DNA of 64,000 nucleotides from Zanthoxylum bungeanum (lineage: Eukaryota; Streptophyta; Magnoliopsida; Sapindales; Rutaceae): positions 124,001-188,000 of the forward strand of contig SKCR01029072.1 in assembly GCA_019454045.1 (NCBI GenBank), given 5' to 3'. The notes beneath the pieces are model-generated. The model was not told where the DNA came from. It made no database searches and saw nothing but the letters and a program-made list of their open reading frames with translations. Below, piece by piece: positions 12,224-24,383 of this stretch. Position 1 is the first letter of the stretch, and each line of letters begins with the position of its first letter. The translations under genes and the position numbers were made by a program.

Positions 12224-14106
12224 CAATTGTATTTTAGTTCATATTTTTCACTTGAAAACAGCCCCAACACAGCCCCAAACATCACAAAATATTCCCCAAA
12301 AAGTCTGGATTAAAATGAAACCAAACGAAGTTCCGTTTCACCAAAAAAGGGGCGGCAATGAGCGAAAATAATGCTCAATGACGTGTACAATAAGAAAGAG
12401 ATGAAGATGATGATTTGTTCAACACCACAAAGTCTTCCGAACTATATCTCGTTACCAACGGAAGCTTGTGTGGGCAAGACTCCCAAAATCAATCCCTAAA
12501 AGTTTTAGAGATATAAACACACTTGTATATTTTGATTTTATTTTTCTTTTTAGTTAAACTTTTCTCAACTTTTGAGAGAATAAGGAAGAAGAAGAAGATG
12601 GAGGCTACGTTAGAATGAAAGGCTTAGGCAAAAAGAAAAAATAAAATCATTTTTATACCTAGGGTTATTTGTTTCCAAAATAAACAAATCCTTTCCCCTT
12701 TCCTTACACCAATTTTCGGCCAAGGCATAGAAAAAATATTAATTTTATAACTCCAATATTAACTTTCCATAAAGCACATATATGTTACAAAATTAAATAT
12801 TTAATTAGCCTTTTAAAAGCCATAACTTCCAAAAATAATACCAAGGGTTTCCAAAACCCAAAAATTGGAATTCCTAATTTAACCTTACATTAAATTATAT
12901 CTTATATAATTTAATACATTTATTTAAATATCATATATTTAATATAACCATATATTAACTTTTAATATAATGTTTCAAGTGTGACAAAATAATATTATTA
13001 ATCATATTAATAATATTTATACATTTGTGAGTATATAATTGGACTATCCAATTATACAAAATCTGCTATAGTAAATCGAGCTAGCACGGGGACCAAATGG
13101 ACCTACGGTTCCGAGCTCCAATAATCTCGAAATATTAATTAAGCTTTTAATTAAATATTCTGAATTATCAACTTCGATTTATTCCACTAAAAACCCGAAG
13201 TTGCACTCTCGTTGCCGCAGATGATATATTAAGCTGAACCAAGTCGGTGTCCATCGATATAGTCACTACATATAGATTAACCCTTCACGAGTATCTCGTA
13301 ATTAGAGTCGGGTCATAATGTTCGTTATACCCCTCTAATTATTTTTTACCTTAAGTACCATTGATTCTCTAATGAACGATTTATTCATAACCATTATGAA
13401 TTTTAATCTTTCTATTCGTAATAGAAAGACTTGAGCGCTCAAATCTTTCAAGCACCGAATCAACCCTTATGAAAGATACTCCTCTACTTCTCGCAAGAAG
13501 GAGTGAACTACATGTCTATGTAAAATGTTCCCAACTACACAACAGACCATGCCCCCAAAGTACGTAGCTTTTGGTTGGGACTGCTACACCAACCTTACCT
13601 TCGTAAATCAAAAGACATAGCTTGTCATACAGGAGTTTGTATTACACTCAGGATTAAGATCAATCCATATATGACCATCTAGTAGATCGAAATGACTTTT
13701 TTTGTTTAACGGATATTAAAATAATGTCATTTCCATATGGGTCTAGTCCTATATGATCACATCATACAAGGTGCCTTCATTCTCATGTCTCTACATGGAT
13801 GATCCTGAATCAAGGTCACCATACAAATATAGAATGGATCGCAGCTATAGATAAACCACAAATAAAGTACCCGTTTTGTTTGCTCTCTATGGACTATTTA
13901 AGATTTCTAACTTCAGATTTAAATCCTCTTATGTATGAAACTCATACACTAAGTCTGAAGGCACATAAGTAATCTATGGTATTCAAGATAATTTATAATA
14001 TGCGAAAATTAAACAAAAACTTTGATAAATGAATAATGCATCATTTTATTTCAAAACACATAAAACCGTTTACATCATATGTAGCTCTAGGGCATACATC
14101 CCAACA
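12224..14106 (-). repeat. Element A 5' LTR, outer part (U3 side)
   Basis: Matches the 3' LTR (1-1481) from 12659 onward. The start on the minus strand is TGTTGGGATGTATGCCC at 14106. Positions 12224-12658 are the part of the LTR that lies beyond the left edge of the window in the 3' copy. No ORFs worth calling. Confidence 0.88.
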
Positions 14107-14830
14107 GATAGAAGTTAAGCCATACACCAAGGTCATCTAGAACAACATGGTTGCTTTCATCTATAAGCATATAATTTACAGATTTGGTATACTCAGAGCT
14201 CTGACAATGGACAATGGCATCCAATTCAACAACCTCATGATCATAAAGTTTTATGAACAATATGGGATCATAATCCACGTCTAACTAGTATACTACCCGA
14301 AAGCCAATAGAAATGTGGAGGCTATAAACAAGGTAATTGTTAACAACCTCAAGCCCAACCTCGAAAATAAGAAGGGAAGATGGCTAGAGAAGTTGCCTAA
14401 AGTACTATGAATACAAAGAACCACACGAAAAGAGGCCACAGGGAAAACGTTCAATGTAGTGTATGGTTCAGTGACTATGATACCAAAAGAGGCTGGATTT
14501 CCTACTTCGAGAACCCTGGTCGTGGAGCATGACAATAAGAATCAGGGGAAACTGATGAGAAATCTGGACCTTCTGGAAAAATTCTGAGAGTGTGCACAAG
14601 TCAAAACGAAGTCATACTTCAACAAGAAAATGAAGATCAGAAGATTCAATGTGGGAGAGTTGATACTTAGAAAATCTCAGAGGTCCAGCAAGAGGGGATG
14701 AAATTAGAGCAATGGGAAGGTCTGTTCGAGATCAGTGAGGATCTAAATAAGGGAACCTACAAGCTCATGAACGCTAGAAATAGGAAGGCAATGCCCAGAA
14801 CATGGAATGCATAGATCTTAAAAAATACTA
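14107..14830 (+). pseudogene. Element H integrase C-terminal remnant (Ty3/gypsy, Tat/Ogre-like)
   Basis: Conceptual translation with several stops shows gypsy integrase landmarks: RALTMDNGIQFNN (third acidic region of the core, DNGIQF), YYPKANRNVEAINK (usual form YHPQANGQVE), and near the end WEGLFEISEDLNKGTYKL followed by MPRTWNA, the typical C-terminus of Tat-lineage integrases (WEGPF...GAYKL...PRTWNA). The start is cut by element A at 14106. The reading frame is broken by stops, and nothing here can make protein. It is the only clear pol sequence of H in the window and fixes H's orientation as plus. Confidence 0.8.
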
Positions 14831-14899
14831 TATGTAAGAATATTGTACTCTCTCAGTTTAAATGAAAATATTCTTACTGTTTGCCTAATATCCATTACG

Positions 14900-15680
14900 C
14901 CATGAATTTTACCATAAGCCAAAAGAGTTCTGACGTATGGTAGAAAAAACCTTTCAGTACCTAGCCACCTCAAAGGAAAGACCAAAAACATCAAACCATA
15001 CAGAGGAAATGCCTATCATGATGAATGGTAGAAAAAACCCATCAGATCATAAAGATTCTGAGTGTTAGACTATAAAGAGGAAATTCCTATCAGGGTCTGA
15101 CGCATAAAAGTAAGACTTTAATGTATGATAGGAAAACCCATCGGAACGTGAAGTTTCCGAACGTTGGACCTTACAGAGGAAAAGCCTATCATAGTCTAAC
15201 GTGGAAAAGTAAGACTCTGATGTATGGTAGGAAAACCCATCAAAGCATAAAGTTTCTGAGCGTCAGACCCTAAAGAGGAAATGCATGTCAGAGTTTGACA
15301 CATAAAAATAAGACTCTAATATATGGTAGGAAAACCCATCAGAGCACGACGTTCTAGCGGTCTATAAAGGAAAATGCCTTTGAGGGTCTGACGGGGAAAA
15401 ATAAGACTATAATGTATAATTGAAAAAACCCATCAAGGCATAAAATAAAAGTTCTTGAACGTCTGACTCAAAGAGTAATCACTTAACAGATTATGACGGA
15501 GAAGGAAGACTCTGAAAAACCTATCAGAGTACTCATATTCAAAACATCATATCCAAGGCGTACATGTCTATTATAGTCTGGTGAAAAAGTCTAAGAAGAC
15601 TCTGATGCACAATAAACAAGCCCATAAGATCACAAGGGTGTCAAACCCTACGAGGGAACACCCATCAGGGTCTAACAATA
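14900..15680 (+). repeat. Element H 3' tandem repeats (about 110 bp unit)
   Basis: Degenerate repeats, roughly seven or eight copies, built on phrases like GACTCTGATGTATGGTAGG, AAAACCCATCAGAGCA, GTTTCTGAGCGTCAGACC and GAGGAAATGCCTATCAGGG. Tandem repeats between pol and the 3' LTR are a known habit of Tat-lineage elements, consistent with the integrase just upstream. No coding potential. Confidence 0.75.
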
Positions 15681-16362
15681 AAAATAAAAGAAAACCATGA
15701 CAAATATAAAGCACAACAACGATCAAATATTAAACATCAAATAAAATGTTATATCACAGTATGGTATTATTGTAGGCATTGCATTTTTTCATATGAGCCC
15801 GATGATGAGTCTCGTATGGAGACACTACCTCTTTAGTTGTGAAAGCCGCGGGAAACGGACGTTGGTAAGGGTAAAGTTGGAAATTAGCATTTGTCAGATT
15901 TAAACTCGCTTGTTCGCTTCGGGTTCGCTTGTGGGACCTCTGTTTTAAAACACACCCAACCCATTAAATCACATCCAAAAAATAATTAAAACATTTTAAA
16001 ATACATGGCACAAATGAAAGGACAAACCAATTAAAATTAAACGAATTAAATTAAATTAAATCACATTCTTAAACTAAATAAATCCAAATTAAATTAAAAC
16101 ACATGTCACAAATGTAAATTCCTTCCCAAATTCAAAGATTCAAATTAAATTCCATAAATAAACATTCCTAATTAAAATAAATCACATTCCTAATTTAATT
16201 AAATCACCTACAATTTAAATAAATCATATCCTTAATTAAAAGAACAAATCAAATCAATTCCCCTAATTAAAGATTTCCTTATCACATACTAAATTAAAAG
16301 ATATCTCCAATTAATACACAAATCTTATTCATTCCCCAACAAGGTAAATCTCCTCCTTGGCC

Positions 16363-16370
16363 TATAAAAA
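16363..16370 (+). promoter_or_regulatory. TATA box of element E 5' LTR
   Basis: TATAAAAA within GGCCTATAAAAAAGAACCC. The matching site in the 3' LTR is 24972-24979. It lies about 590 bp into the LTR at the change from AT-rich U3 to CT-rich sequence, a plausible transcription start region. Confidence 0.65.
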
Positions 16371-17418
16371 AGAACCCTTAACCCACACATTCAACCCTGG
16401 CTGGCTGGCAGATTCACACAAAAAATCACAAAACAAAAGAGATAAACCCTAATCTCCACAGCAAATCTCTCTCTCGGCCACTCTCTCTATCTCTCTCTTT
16501 GTTTAACCTACCTAAGCACGTCTCTCTCTATAACAAAAGACTGCCATAAGCTTCATCAGCCACGCACACACACGTAGAAAACCTGCCTCACGCACATACT
16601 TAAAAAACGCTCTCCACTCACGCACCTGCCTTCACTCAAACCTGCCACATGCCCATCATTTAACAAGCACCCACTAGACGTATCCCTCCAACAACTAGAC
16701 GCCAAGCCCTGACCATGCACAAAACGCCACCTTCACTGCTCAAGCCTCACACCTTCTCAGCCCCCATTGCCCCCATTTGCATTCACCGAGCATCTGCACT
16801 CCATATTCACGCATAAACCCATAAAGATAGCCCTTAAAGTCCACGCCAAAACTGCCCAAGACAGCCCCTGAGAACTGCTGCAAAACACCCCCAGAAAAGT
16901 AGCTAAAATACTCAAAACAGTGAACAAAAACTGCCCCCACTGCCGTGAACAAGCAGCCCAATCTGCCCCCAAATTCACCAAAAAAACAAGAATAAATTAC
17001 CCTAAAACTGATCCCAAAATAGCCCTATAAACCAACCCTTAACCACCCAAAAATCAGCCAGTAAACGAGACAAAAACAGTCCCCAAAAACTACCAAAAAA
17101 CAGTCCCCGAAACTACCCAAAACAGTGACCAGAAAATCCCTTAAAACAGCAGCGAAACGGAGTGAAAGTTGAAAACAACAACCCGAACCCCGAAACAGCG
17201 AGGGAAAGACATTGAGTTAACAAATCAGAAAAGTGTCGGATCAATCACCCTTCCAACAGACGTGTAACGCCCTTTCTTGAGACGACAAAAGAGGCTAGAC
17301 CTGAGGGCACCTTTTTACTTATCTTCTTTCATTTATTTTATTTATTTTAAAATATTATTGCATGAGAGTCGTTTGAAGCATGATGTGATTGTTGGATGAG
17401 CGGGATATGTGTTCTTTT

Positions 17419-17515
17419 GTGGTATATCGGATGGAAACCCGGACGTAAATTCCATAGCTGATTCCGAATGGACGCGTAGTATGGTCTGCACTCGGGATAC
17501 AATGCCACGTACCAC
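17419..17515 (-). repeat. 95-bp module, copy 2 (element E 5' LTR)
   Basis: 97 bp bounded by a perfect 6-bp inverted repeat, GTGGTA (17419-17424) and TACCAC (17510-17515). Read on the minus strand it follows the same consensus as copies 1 and 4-7, with one extra CG dinucleotide (GACGCGTAG). Confidence 0.82.
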
Positions 17516-18005
17516 TTAAGATACACATATCTCGTCTCATCTAAATTTGTATTTGAGCATGTTATACTCTTTAGGTTATTTATTATTTAAAGCATGGTTT
17601 AATTTAGTTGTCATTTATTTGTTAAAAACATGTTTAGGTTGTTCTTATGCATGTTCTTAGTTATGATGCGTTTGGGTAATGATTTATACATGTTGATTTA
17701 ATGGTTCAATATTCTTGTTATGTTACATTGCGTGGAATTAATGGATGAAAGCATGTTAGATCTAAGTACCCTTGAGCATGAATGTTGAATAGATTCGGTT
17801 AGTTTATTGCACAAATTATATCATCACAAGTGACATAAGTAAGGGACCATTCCGAACCCAACGGTTTGAGGTCTTCCCTTGCGAGGGGGTGAGTGCGGCC
17901 TTAAACCTTTGTCCCGGTTCACACCGGGTGGCGACTCCATGTTATTTCGTTCTCCCAACTAAGCCGCGAGCCTTAGAACAGCGTCGTCAAGTTCTGTGTC
18001 CTACA

Positions 18006-18026
18006 GTCTGGCGACTCCACTGGGGA
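18006..18026 (+). other. Element E primer-binding site
   Basis: GTCTGGCGACTCCACTGGGGA follows the LTR end directly. TGGCGACTCCACTGGGGA is the PBS type I associate with Ogre/Tat gypsy elements (reported as tRNA-Arg complementary); the tRNA identity is from memory, not checked. Confidence 0.7.
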
Positions 18027-18782
18027 TATTTTAGAGAATTGGCCTCGAAATCATGTCTTGTGATGTTATAATTTGTGCGTTAGTTGACCATTTCTATAGT
18101 GGGTTGAGGGGGTTAATCAAAGGCTTTGTTGAAGCTAGGTGATGTTTGGGTGTCTTCCTTCACTCACTACCTTCGGGGAAAAAGTTGTGTGAAGGCACCT
18201 AGATAAATCATCACTTGTAGCTCATTGTGATAGACTAGTTTGGAAGACTCGTTGTTTATTCCTGACCCCAAGCGATATAAGCCTAAGGGGCCTTGGGTAC
18301 TTAAGAGAGCCTCGCTCCACCCTCCCTATAGGGAATCTACAACGGGAAATCCATTCGATAGTTAGTCACACACACCATAACTCGTTGGCACGTACCGTAA
18401 GGTATAAAAAAGGTGCACTCATGGTCGCTTGAACCCTTGAGTGGGGAGTCCTAGTTGTGGGTAATCCTTCGTCAAACGAGAGCCTTTTTCCACACTCCTG
18501 TAAACCCACATGTGAACATAGTTGTATGACCTATAGGGGCCACCCTTTATGCTTTTGATAACCCATGCCATATTGTGTCTCATACATCACATGCATCTCA
18601 TGCATACATGCATCATGTTAACCCTCGTGTCTTAAAAGCCATCATAGATATCCCTTGGGTTAGGGATTAAAAGAAGACTTGTCAAAGAAAAGTTTAGTAA
18701 ACATGGATATTGGGGAAAAGGAAATCGAGAAAACAGAGAGAAATTTACGGCAGAGATAGAAAAGACCATTGGGGGCCTTCAG

Positions 18783-18827
<45 letters not shown>

Positions 18828-19986
18828 AAAAAAAAAAAAAAAGAGAAAAAAAAGAAAAAAAAATTGTTGTTTGTTTTTAGTCTTTGATAGTTAGACATAA
18901 GTCCAATGATGAAATCGGTTGCTTAGGGTGAAATCTTAGAAACGATAAACTCTTGATATGCTTTTATCTGATACTTTGAGTGATTGATCTATGTTAGACT
19001 CGTAAGCACTTGATTATGGTTCTTAGCAGTGAAAACCTGAGTAGTTAGCAAATTGACTAGTTGAAGAAATTGTAGGTCGGTGAATGACCGTTCGCCTAAA
19101 TGTCTATCATGATTTACTTGTGTTATGATGTGTGGTATGGTTGAAAATAAAAGAAAAGTCTCTAAAGAAAAGAATTGAACCACCTATAACCGATAAGTGT
19201 GAAGCTACCCATGGGCGAGTATTAGGACCACTATGAGGAGAAATGCTACCTTAAATGGTAGGTGTGTTGAAAAAAAAAGAAAAAAAAATGAAGTTCAAAA
19301 TGAAACGAGAGACAAAGGAAAAGAAAAAAATAAAATCATACCACATTGAGCATGGAAAAGCAACTGCATGCATAATTAAGACATCTAGGTTGGTTTGACC
19401 CATCGATCCCGATTTTTGAAACGAAATCATTAAGTTGGCTTGCTTAAGGATCAAGCTGTGAAAGAACCTTTGCACACACACACTTTGAGTCTGACATAGA
19501 TCATTTATTCAAAAACTCAGATTTGAGTTGCATTGAGTGTTTTGAATGTCTCTGGTTTCATTACTAGGCATTCCTTGAGGACGATAATATGTATAACTAT
19601 TGGGACAATTTCGTAGCATGTGATATAGTATGATGATATGGAAGGCCCCGCCATGTGGTTCATCTTGACCAAGTGCAAATAGCGGAGAACAGAAAGCTAA
19701 ATCAAGACTGGGAGCAACCAGTCTACCACCCCGTGAATAAGAAGAATAACAAGATATTGAGTCATGAGACTAGAGAGAAGGCCGAGCAATCACCTGGAGA
19801 ACTGGCGGAAGACCTAACCCAACGAAATAGGAAATTCATTCTTGCAAGCATGCATACACGTAACGTATTTGCATTCTTTTTGTGTTTGTTTCGTTTTGTA
19901 TTCACAGGTTTCAAAGAAGAAAAAGAGGGAAAGCGGCGGCAAAGACAAGCCAACCAGAATCAGCAACATATGAGTAATAGTTTTGG
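18027..19986 (+). other. Element E internal region before the arrays, non-coding
   Basis: No recognisable gag. It contains an A-rich low-complexity tract (18782-18864, poly-A broken by AGAG). An ORF of 116 codons (19655-20005) has no motif I recognise and runs into the first array. Codon use and context give no reason to call it a gene. Confidence 0.6.
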
Positions 19987-20650
19987 GGATGAGACCCAGG
20001 GTTGAGGCCCATATCAGTATCAGTTTTAGGGCGAGGCCCACGTCAGTATCAGTCTGGGGGCGAGGCCCATATCGTCTGTATGGGGGCGAGGCCCACATTA
20101 GTTTCAGTTTGGGGTCGAGGCCCATATCAGTATTCGTTGGGGATGAGTCTCGGGGTTGAGGCCCACATCAGTATCAGTTTGGGGCGAGGCCCACATCAGC
20201 TTGGGGCGAGGCCCACATCAGTTTCAGTTTGGGGTCGAGGCCCGTATCAGTATTCGTTTGGGGATGAGTCTCGGGGTTGAGGCCCACATCAGTATCAGTT
20301 TTGGGGCAAGGCCCACATCAGTTTCAGTCTGGGGGCGAGGCCCACATCAGTATCAACTCAGGGTCGAGGCCCACCTTATCAGTAGTTTGGGGAATGAATC
20401 TCAGGGTCGAGGCCCACATCGTCAGAGTTTCGAGAATAAATCCCAGGGGAATGAATCCCACATCGCCAGAGTTTTTGAATGAATCCGGGAATGGATCCCG
20501 GGATCGAGGCCCACCTTGTCAGCAGTTTCGGGAATGAGTCTCAGGGTCGAGGCCCACATCAGACATCAGCATCAGTCTGGGGCGGGCCCATATTAGCATC
20601 AGTATCAGCATTGCCGGGTATGGCATTCTAAGGGCGAGGCCCACATTGTC
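19987..20650 (+). repeat. Element E tandem array I (27-30 bp unit)
   Basis: About 20 imperfect copies of a unit with core GGGGCGAGGCCCACATCAGT followed by TTCAGTTT or ATCAGTTT. Spacing varies, with occasional inserted GGGATGAGTCTC phrases that create a longer higher-order period. The absence of stops in several frames reflects the repeat, not coding. Confidence 0.85.
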
Positions 20651-20754
20651 AGCAGTATTGGGATGCGTCCCAGGGTCGAAGGCCCCCGTTGTCGGTTGCA
20701 GTTCCGGGATGCGTCACAGGGTCGAGGGCCCACTGCATCATCAGTACTCCGGGT

Positions 20755-21045
20755 ATGGAGACACACATCATCAGCAACGGTTCAGAAATGGGCCACTCTC
20801 ACATCAGCAACGGTTCAGAAATGGACTATCTCTCATCAGCAACGGTTTAGAAATGGATCACTCTCACATCAGCAATGATTCGGAAATAGACTATCTCTCA
20901 TCAGCAACGGTTCGGAAATGGACCGCTCTCACATCAGTAATGGTTCGGAAATGAACCACTCTCACATCAGCAACGGTTCGAAAATGGACTATCTCACATC
21001 AGTAATGGTTCGGAAATGGACTACTCTCACATCAGTAATGGTTCG
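20755..21045 (+). repeat. Element E tandem array II, left part (31-32 bp unit)
   Basis: About nine copies of GGTTCGGAAATGGACTA followed by TCTCATCAGCAAC or ACTCTCACATCAGTAAT. The array is interrupted after GTTCG at 21045 by the reversed solo LTR and resumes with GTTCG at 23188, so the two parts were once contiguous. Confidence 0.88.
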
Positions 21046-23187
21046 TGTTTGAGTTCCTAATTAGGTCCCAAGAATCATCCAAAACAAGCATAAAATCGCA
21101 GGAACACATCAAGGAATAATGGCGGAAACAAATACTCACAATGATTGGTTTGAGATGCAAAGAACACAAGTCTTTTTCTTGCTTCATCATGCTCGGTTTT
21201 GGCTTCCAAGTGCAGTGAGCTGTGCGGTTTTGATGGTTGAAGCACCTCCAAGATTCGGCCATGGTCATCACCATTGAAGCTCCAAGCTTCAAGCTTTTCC
21301 ATGCTCACAAATTCGTTTCCCTATCACCATAATATAACCCAGAGTGTGCTAGCACTTGTTCTTCTTCATTTGTTTGATCAAACCAGAAAAATGATGAAGA
21401 AATTCGGTCTTGACCGTGAGAGAGAGAGAGACAATTTTTTGGCTCCAAAAGAAACCCTAAAAAACGTATAAGATAGAGAGAGAAACGTGAATGTAGTTCA
21501 AAGAGAGAGAGAAAAAAGCTTTTATATATGTTTTATTTTATATCATTTACCAAGTAAATAAATAAACATATATTAAACTTTAATTCAAAAGTCAAAAGCA
21601 AAAAGCAAAATATGCTTTTTCAATCACTTCACATCACTATTCACATCACATCTCTTCACTTTATCAAAGTGACAACATGTCATATCACATCACTCAAAGT
21701 GACAAGTGATTTGACGATTGATGCGACTAGTGATTTGACGCTTGATGTGACTTGTGTGTCGCGCTTGAATTCGAAATACGAATGCGCTCGCAATCACTCT
21801 CGGGCTCGGGTTCGTTAATTCCAAATTAACGAATTTTCCGTCGCGTCGTAATTAAATGATTACGCCTAGCGAATTCACTATTCACGTCGCTAACGAATTG
21901 ATTCTAAATTAATTCGTTCGCCCGAATTAAAATCCATTTCAATTCCGCGTCGAAATCTAATTTCTTATAATATATCGAATATATTATTTTATCGATTAAT
22001 TCCAAATTAATCGTTCTCTCTCTTTAATTAATATTTTATCCCAGATAAAATATCTCCGCAATTAATCCCAGATTAATTTTCTCTCTCTAGAAATTAATCT
22101 TCTCTCTCTACTAATTAATCCCAGATTAATCATAGTGCGAGTCATACATCATCGGTGAATCTTTGGGAAGCGACCCATGAGATCTCCGGATATGTTGGCA
22201 GCAAATACGGTCGTCGGACTATCCGAACACGTAAGTACCTCGTACTACGTTATACCGATTTACAAGACAAGGTTGGCTTCTAGAAAAGCGCCATGCCTAC
22301 CCAATTCTCCAGAAATATTCTTACAGGAATATATAGATCTGTATCAAGCGTAGTATACCATGTATTGTGTATATCGGTCCAGTATCGGATAGTCACGTAC
22401 TAGGGCTGGGGCTGGATAAGTGTCTGCCCCGTCCGAAGCACATGTCGGATGTCTGGTAACTAGTCTCTATAATCAGATATTCATGACCTGGTCATAATAT
22501 CATGATTGGATGCGCATCACTCAAGAGCACTAGTACCGTATCCTGCGTGACATCATCTCCACTATGACTGAAGTGATACTTCTGTCTTGACATCACACCC
22601 AATACACTACGACTCTCTGATAAACCCAGAAGTGGTGTACGCAGAACCGGTTAAAGCCCTGTACCACCAAGACCAAAGTCTACCGATTATCGTAAGTATT
22701 AGCGGTGCAAGTCTCAGGTTAAGACCAAATACACCTACCCTGATGTCGGACTCCCATAGACACATAGTCATAATACCAATGGGATTCCGAGGGGTCTATC
22801 CAGAGCGAAGCTGTTTCCCGTACCATCGGTGAAACACAACCTCCTATCGCACTTGCATAAGTATCCAATACTTAAATATATGAGAACTATGCCGTTGTGC
22901 CCTCACAACGCGCACAAGTGCAATACTAGCCTATTCCGCATTATCGATGTCTTGTCTCGATAATACTACGACTAGGGATATTTAATGATTTATCCTACGT
23001 GGACTGATACTGTCTCATATCATTCTCCGTCCAGGAACAAATCATAGGAACCTCTCATCATTTATATATATCTAAGGTGATCTAATCACAAATGATAAGA
23101 GTGCAATCTCCTTTGTCACATAGTTAATTTGTACAACAACACCATGATCTATACAAATAGTGACGCTATGGGTCATATTATCCAACA
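21046..23187 (-). mobile_element. Solo LTR of the element B family
   Basis: On the minus strand it starts TGTTGGATAATATGACCC (23187) and ends CTCAAACA (21046); 2142 bp, no internal region. It is flanked by a perfect TSD GTTCG (21041-21045 and 23188-23192), the hallmark of a solo LTR left by LTR-LTR recombination. The sequence parallels 7423-9493 along its length. It sits inside tandem array II of element E and is therefore younger than E. Confidence 0.92.
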
Positions 23188-23370
23188 GTTCGGAAATGGA
23201 CTATCTCTCATCAGCAACGGTTCGGAAATGGACCGCTCTCACATCAGCAATGGTTCGAAAATGGACCACTCTCACATCAGTAATGGTTCGGAAATGGACT
23301 GTCTCTCACGAACAATGGTTCGAAAATGGACCATTCTCACATCAGCATTGTTCGAAAATGGACCACAATC
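23188..23370 (+). repeat. Element E tandem array II, right part
   Basis: Continues the 31-32 bp repeat (GGTTCGGAAATGGAC with CTCTCACATCAG) after the solo LTR and grades into array III from about 23345. Confidence 0.85.
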
Positions 23371-24185
23371 ACATCATTTCGCCGAAAATGGCACTCCGAA
23401 AATAGAGCATGGTTCGGAAATGGACCACAATCATATCAGCTCGCCGAAAATGGCACTCCGAAAATGGAGCACGGTTCGGAAATGGACCACAATCACATCA
23501 GCTCGCCGAAAATGGCACTCCGAAAATGGAGCACGGTTCGAAAATGGACCAGTATCTCATCAGATGCCGAAAATGGCACTCCGAAAATGGAGCATGGTTC
23601 GGAAATGGACCACAATCACATCAGCTCACCGAAAATGGCACTCCGAAAATGGAGCACGGTTCGGAAATGGACTAGTATTCTCATCAGACGCCGAAAATGG
23701 CACTCCGAAAATGGAGCATGGTTCGTAAATGGACCACAATCACATCAGCTCACCGAAAATGGCACTCCGAAAATGGAGCAGCACGGTTCGGAAATGGACC
23801 AGTATCTCATCAGATGCCGAAAATGGCACTCCGAAAATGGAGCATGGTTCGGAAATGGACCACAATCACATCAGCTCGTCGAAAATGGCACTCCGAAAAT
23901 GGAGCACGGTTCGGAAATGGACCAGTATCTCATCAGACGCCGAAAATGGCACTCCGAAAATGGAGTATGGTCGTTGGAAATGGACCACTATCACATCCGC
24001 GACGCCTCGGAAATGAGGTTTAGCATGCCGAAAATGGCACTCCGGAAATGGAGCACGGTTCGGAAGGGGACCACAACTATCACAACCGCGACGCCTCGGG
24101 AATGAGGTTTAGCATGCCGAAAATGGCGCTCCGGAAATGGGGCAAGGTTCGGAAGGGGACCAACTCTCATCAGTTCAGTTCGGTA
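23371..24185 (+). repeat. Element E tandem array III (about 62 bp unit, alternating)
   Basis: Copies of CCGAAAATGGCACTCCG + AAAATGGAGCACGGTTCGG + AAATGGACCA, followed alternately by CAATCACATCAGCTCG or GTATCTCATCAGATG, so the real period is about 120 bp (two variants). It derives from array II by addition of the CCGAAAATGGCACTCCG segment. Long ORFs in all three forward frames (up to 259 codons) are by-products of a stop-free unit. Copies diverge from 23960 onward. Confidence 0.88.
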
Positions 24186-24369
24186 GTGATTCCTAGAGAT
24201 CGCAACATCTTGCAGGGATGAACCTCAGGGGTCGAAACACCTCACCACCAGATCAACTCAGTACGAAGCAACAGGCAAGTCAAGCGGCGACTGGCGAGCC
24301 AGGTAAGTGAAAATGCATTGCACGTACTTTGATAGGATTGTCATTGTCACACACTGCACAAGTCTCATC

Positions 24370-24383
24370 AAAGTGGGGGCGAC
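24370..24383 (+). other. Element E polypurine tract
   Basis: AAAGTGGGGGCGAC directly before the 3' LTR start TGTAGG at 24384, the usual Tat/Ogre-style PPT for plus-strand priming. Confidence 0.85.

Larger units (their letters stand above)
1..14106 (-). mobile_element. Element A: Ty1/copia LTR retrotransposon, decayed, split by element B
   Basis: Read on the minus strand, the element runs from its 5' LTR (14106 down to 12224, then 7422 to about 7159) through a PBS, leader and gag-pol remnant to a 3' LTR that leaves the window at position 1. The 5' LTR is interrupted by element B (7423-12218). Ignoring B, the 5' LTR is about 2.15 kb. The two LTRs are plainly the same sequence: 1-1481 matches 12659-14106 with scattered substitutions and small indels. 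The order protease, integrase, RT, RNase H is copia-type. The coding region has many stops and frameshifts, so it cannot be autonomous. The flank beyond 14106 is integrase sequence of element H, so A inserted into H. A's TSD cannot be tested because the other flank is outside the window. Confidence 0.88.
15771..18005 (+). repeat. Element E 5' LTR
   Basis: TGTAGGCATTGCATTTTTTC at the start and GTTCTGTGTCCTACA at the end. A TATA box (TATAAAAA, 16363-16370) follows AT-rich U3. CT-rich stretches and CCAAAACAGTCCCCGAAAC-type repeats (about 17050-17140) fill R/U5. One copy of the 95-bp module lies at 17419-17515 in reverse orientation. Confidence 0.93.

Noticed and set aside
16740..16981. Paired minus-strand ORFs, repeated at 25366-25590
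   Set aside because: Present in both LTRs of E only because the LTRs are copies; no recognised motif and they sit in the R/U5 region.
15771..18005. E as a solo LTR pair or segmental duplication
   Set aside because: PBS after the first copy, PPT before the second, and a single outer TSD ATTAT show one retrotransposon with two LTRs.
18782..18864. Long A-rich tract as a possible LINE or processed-gene tail
   Set aside because: No LINE, SINE or cDNA-like sequence precedes it, and it lies inside E where relatives would be needed to judge; treated as low-complexity.
23129..24105. Long overlapping ORFs (up to 259 codons) in all three forward frames
   Set aside because: They lie in tandem arrays II and III of element E; the repeat unit simply lacks stops, and the translations are shifted versions of one another.
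19987..24185. Regularly spaced short repeats that could suggest a CRISPR array
   Set aside because: Plant nuclear context, no unique spacers, variable unit length, inside a retrotransposon with LTRs and TSD.
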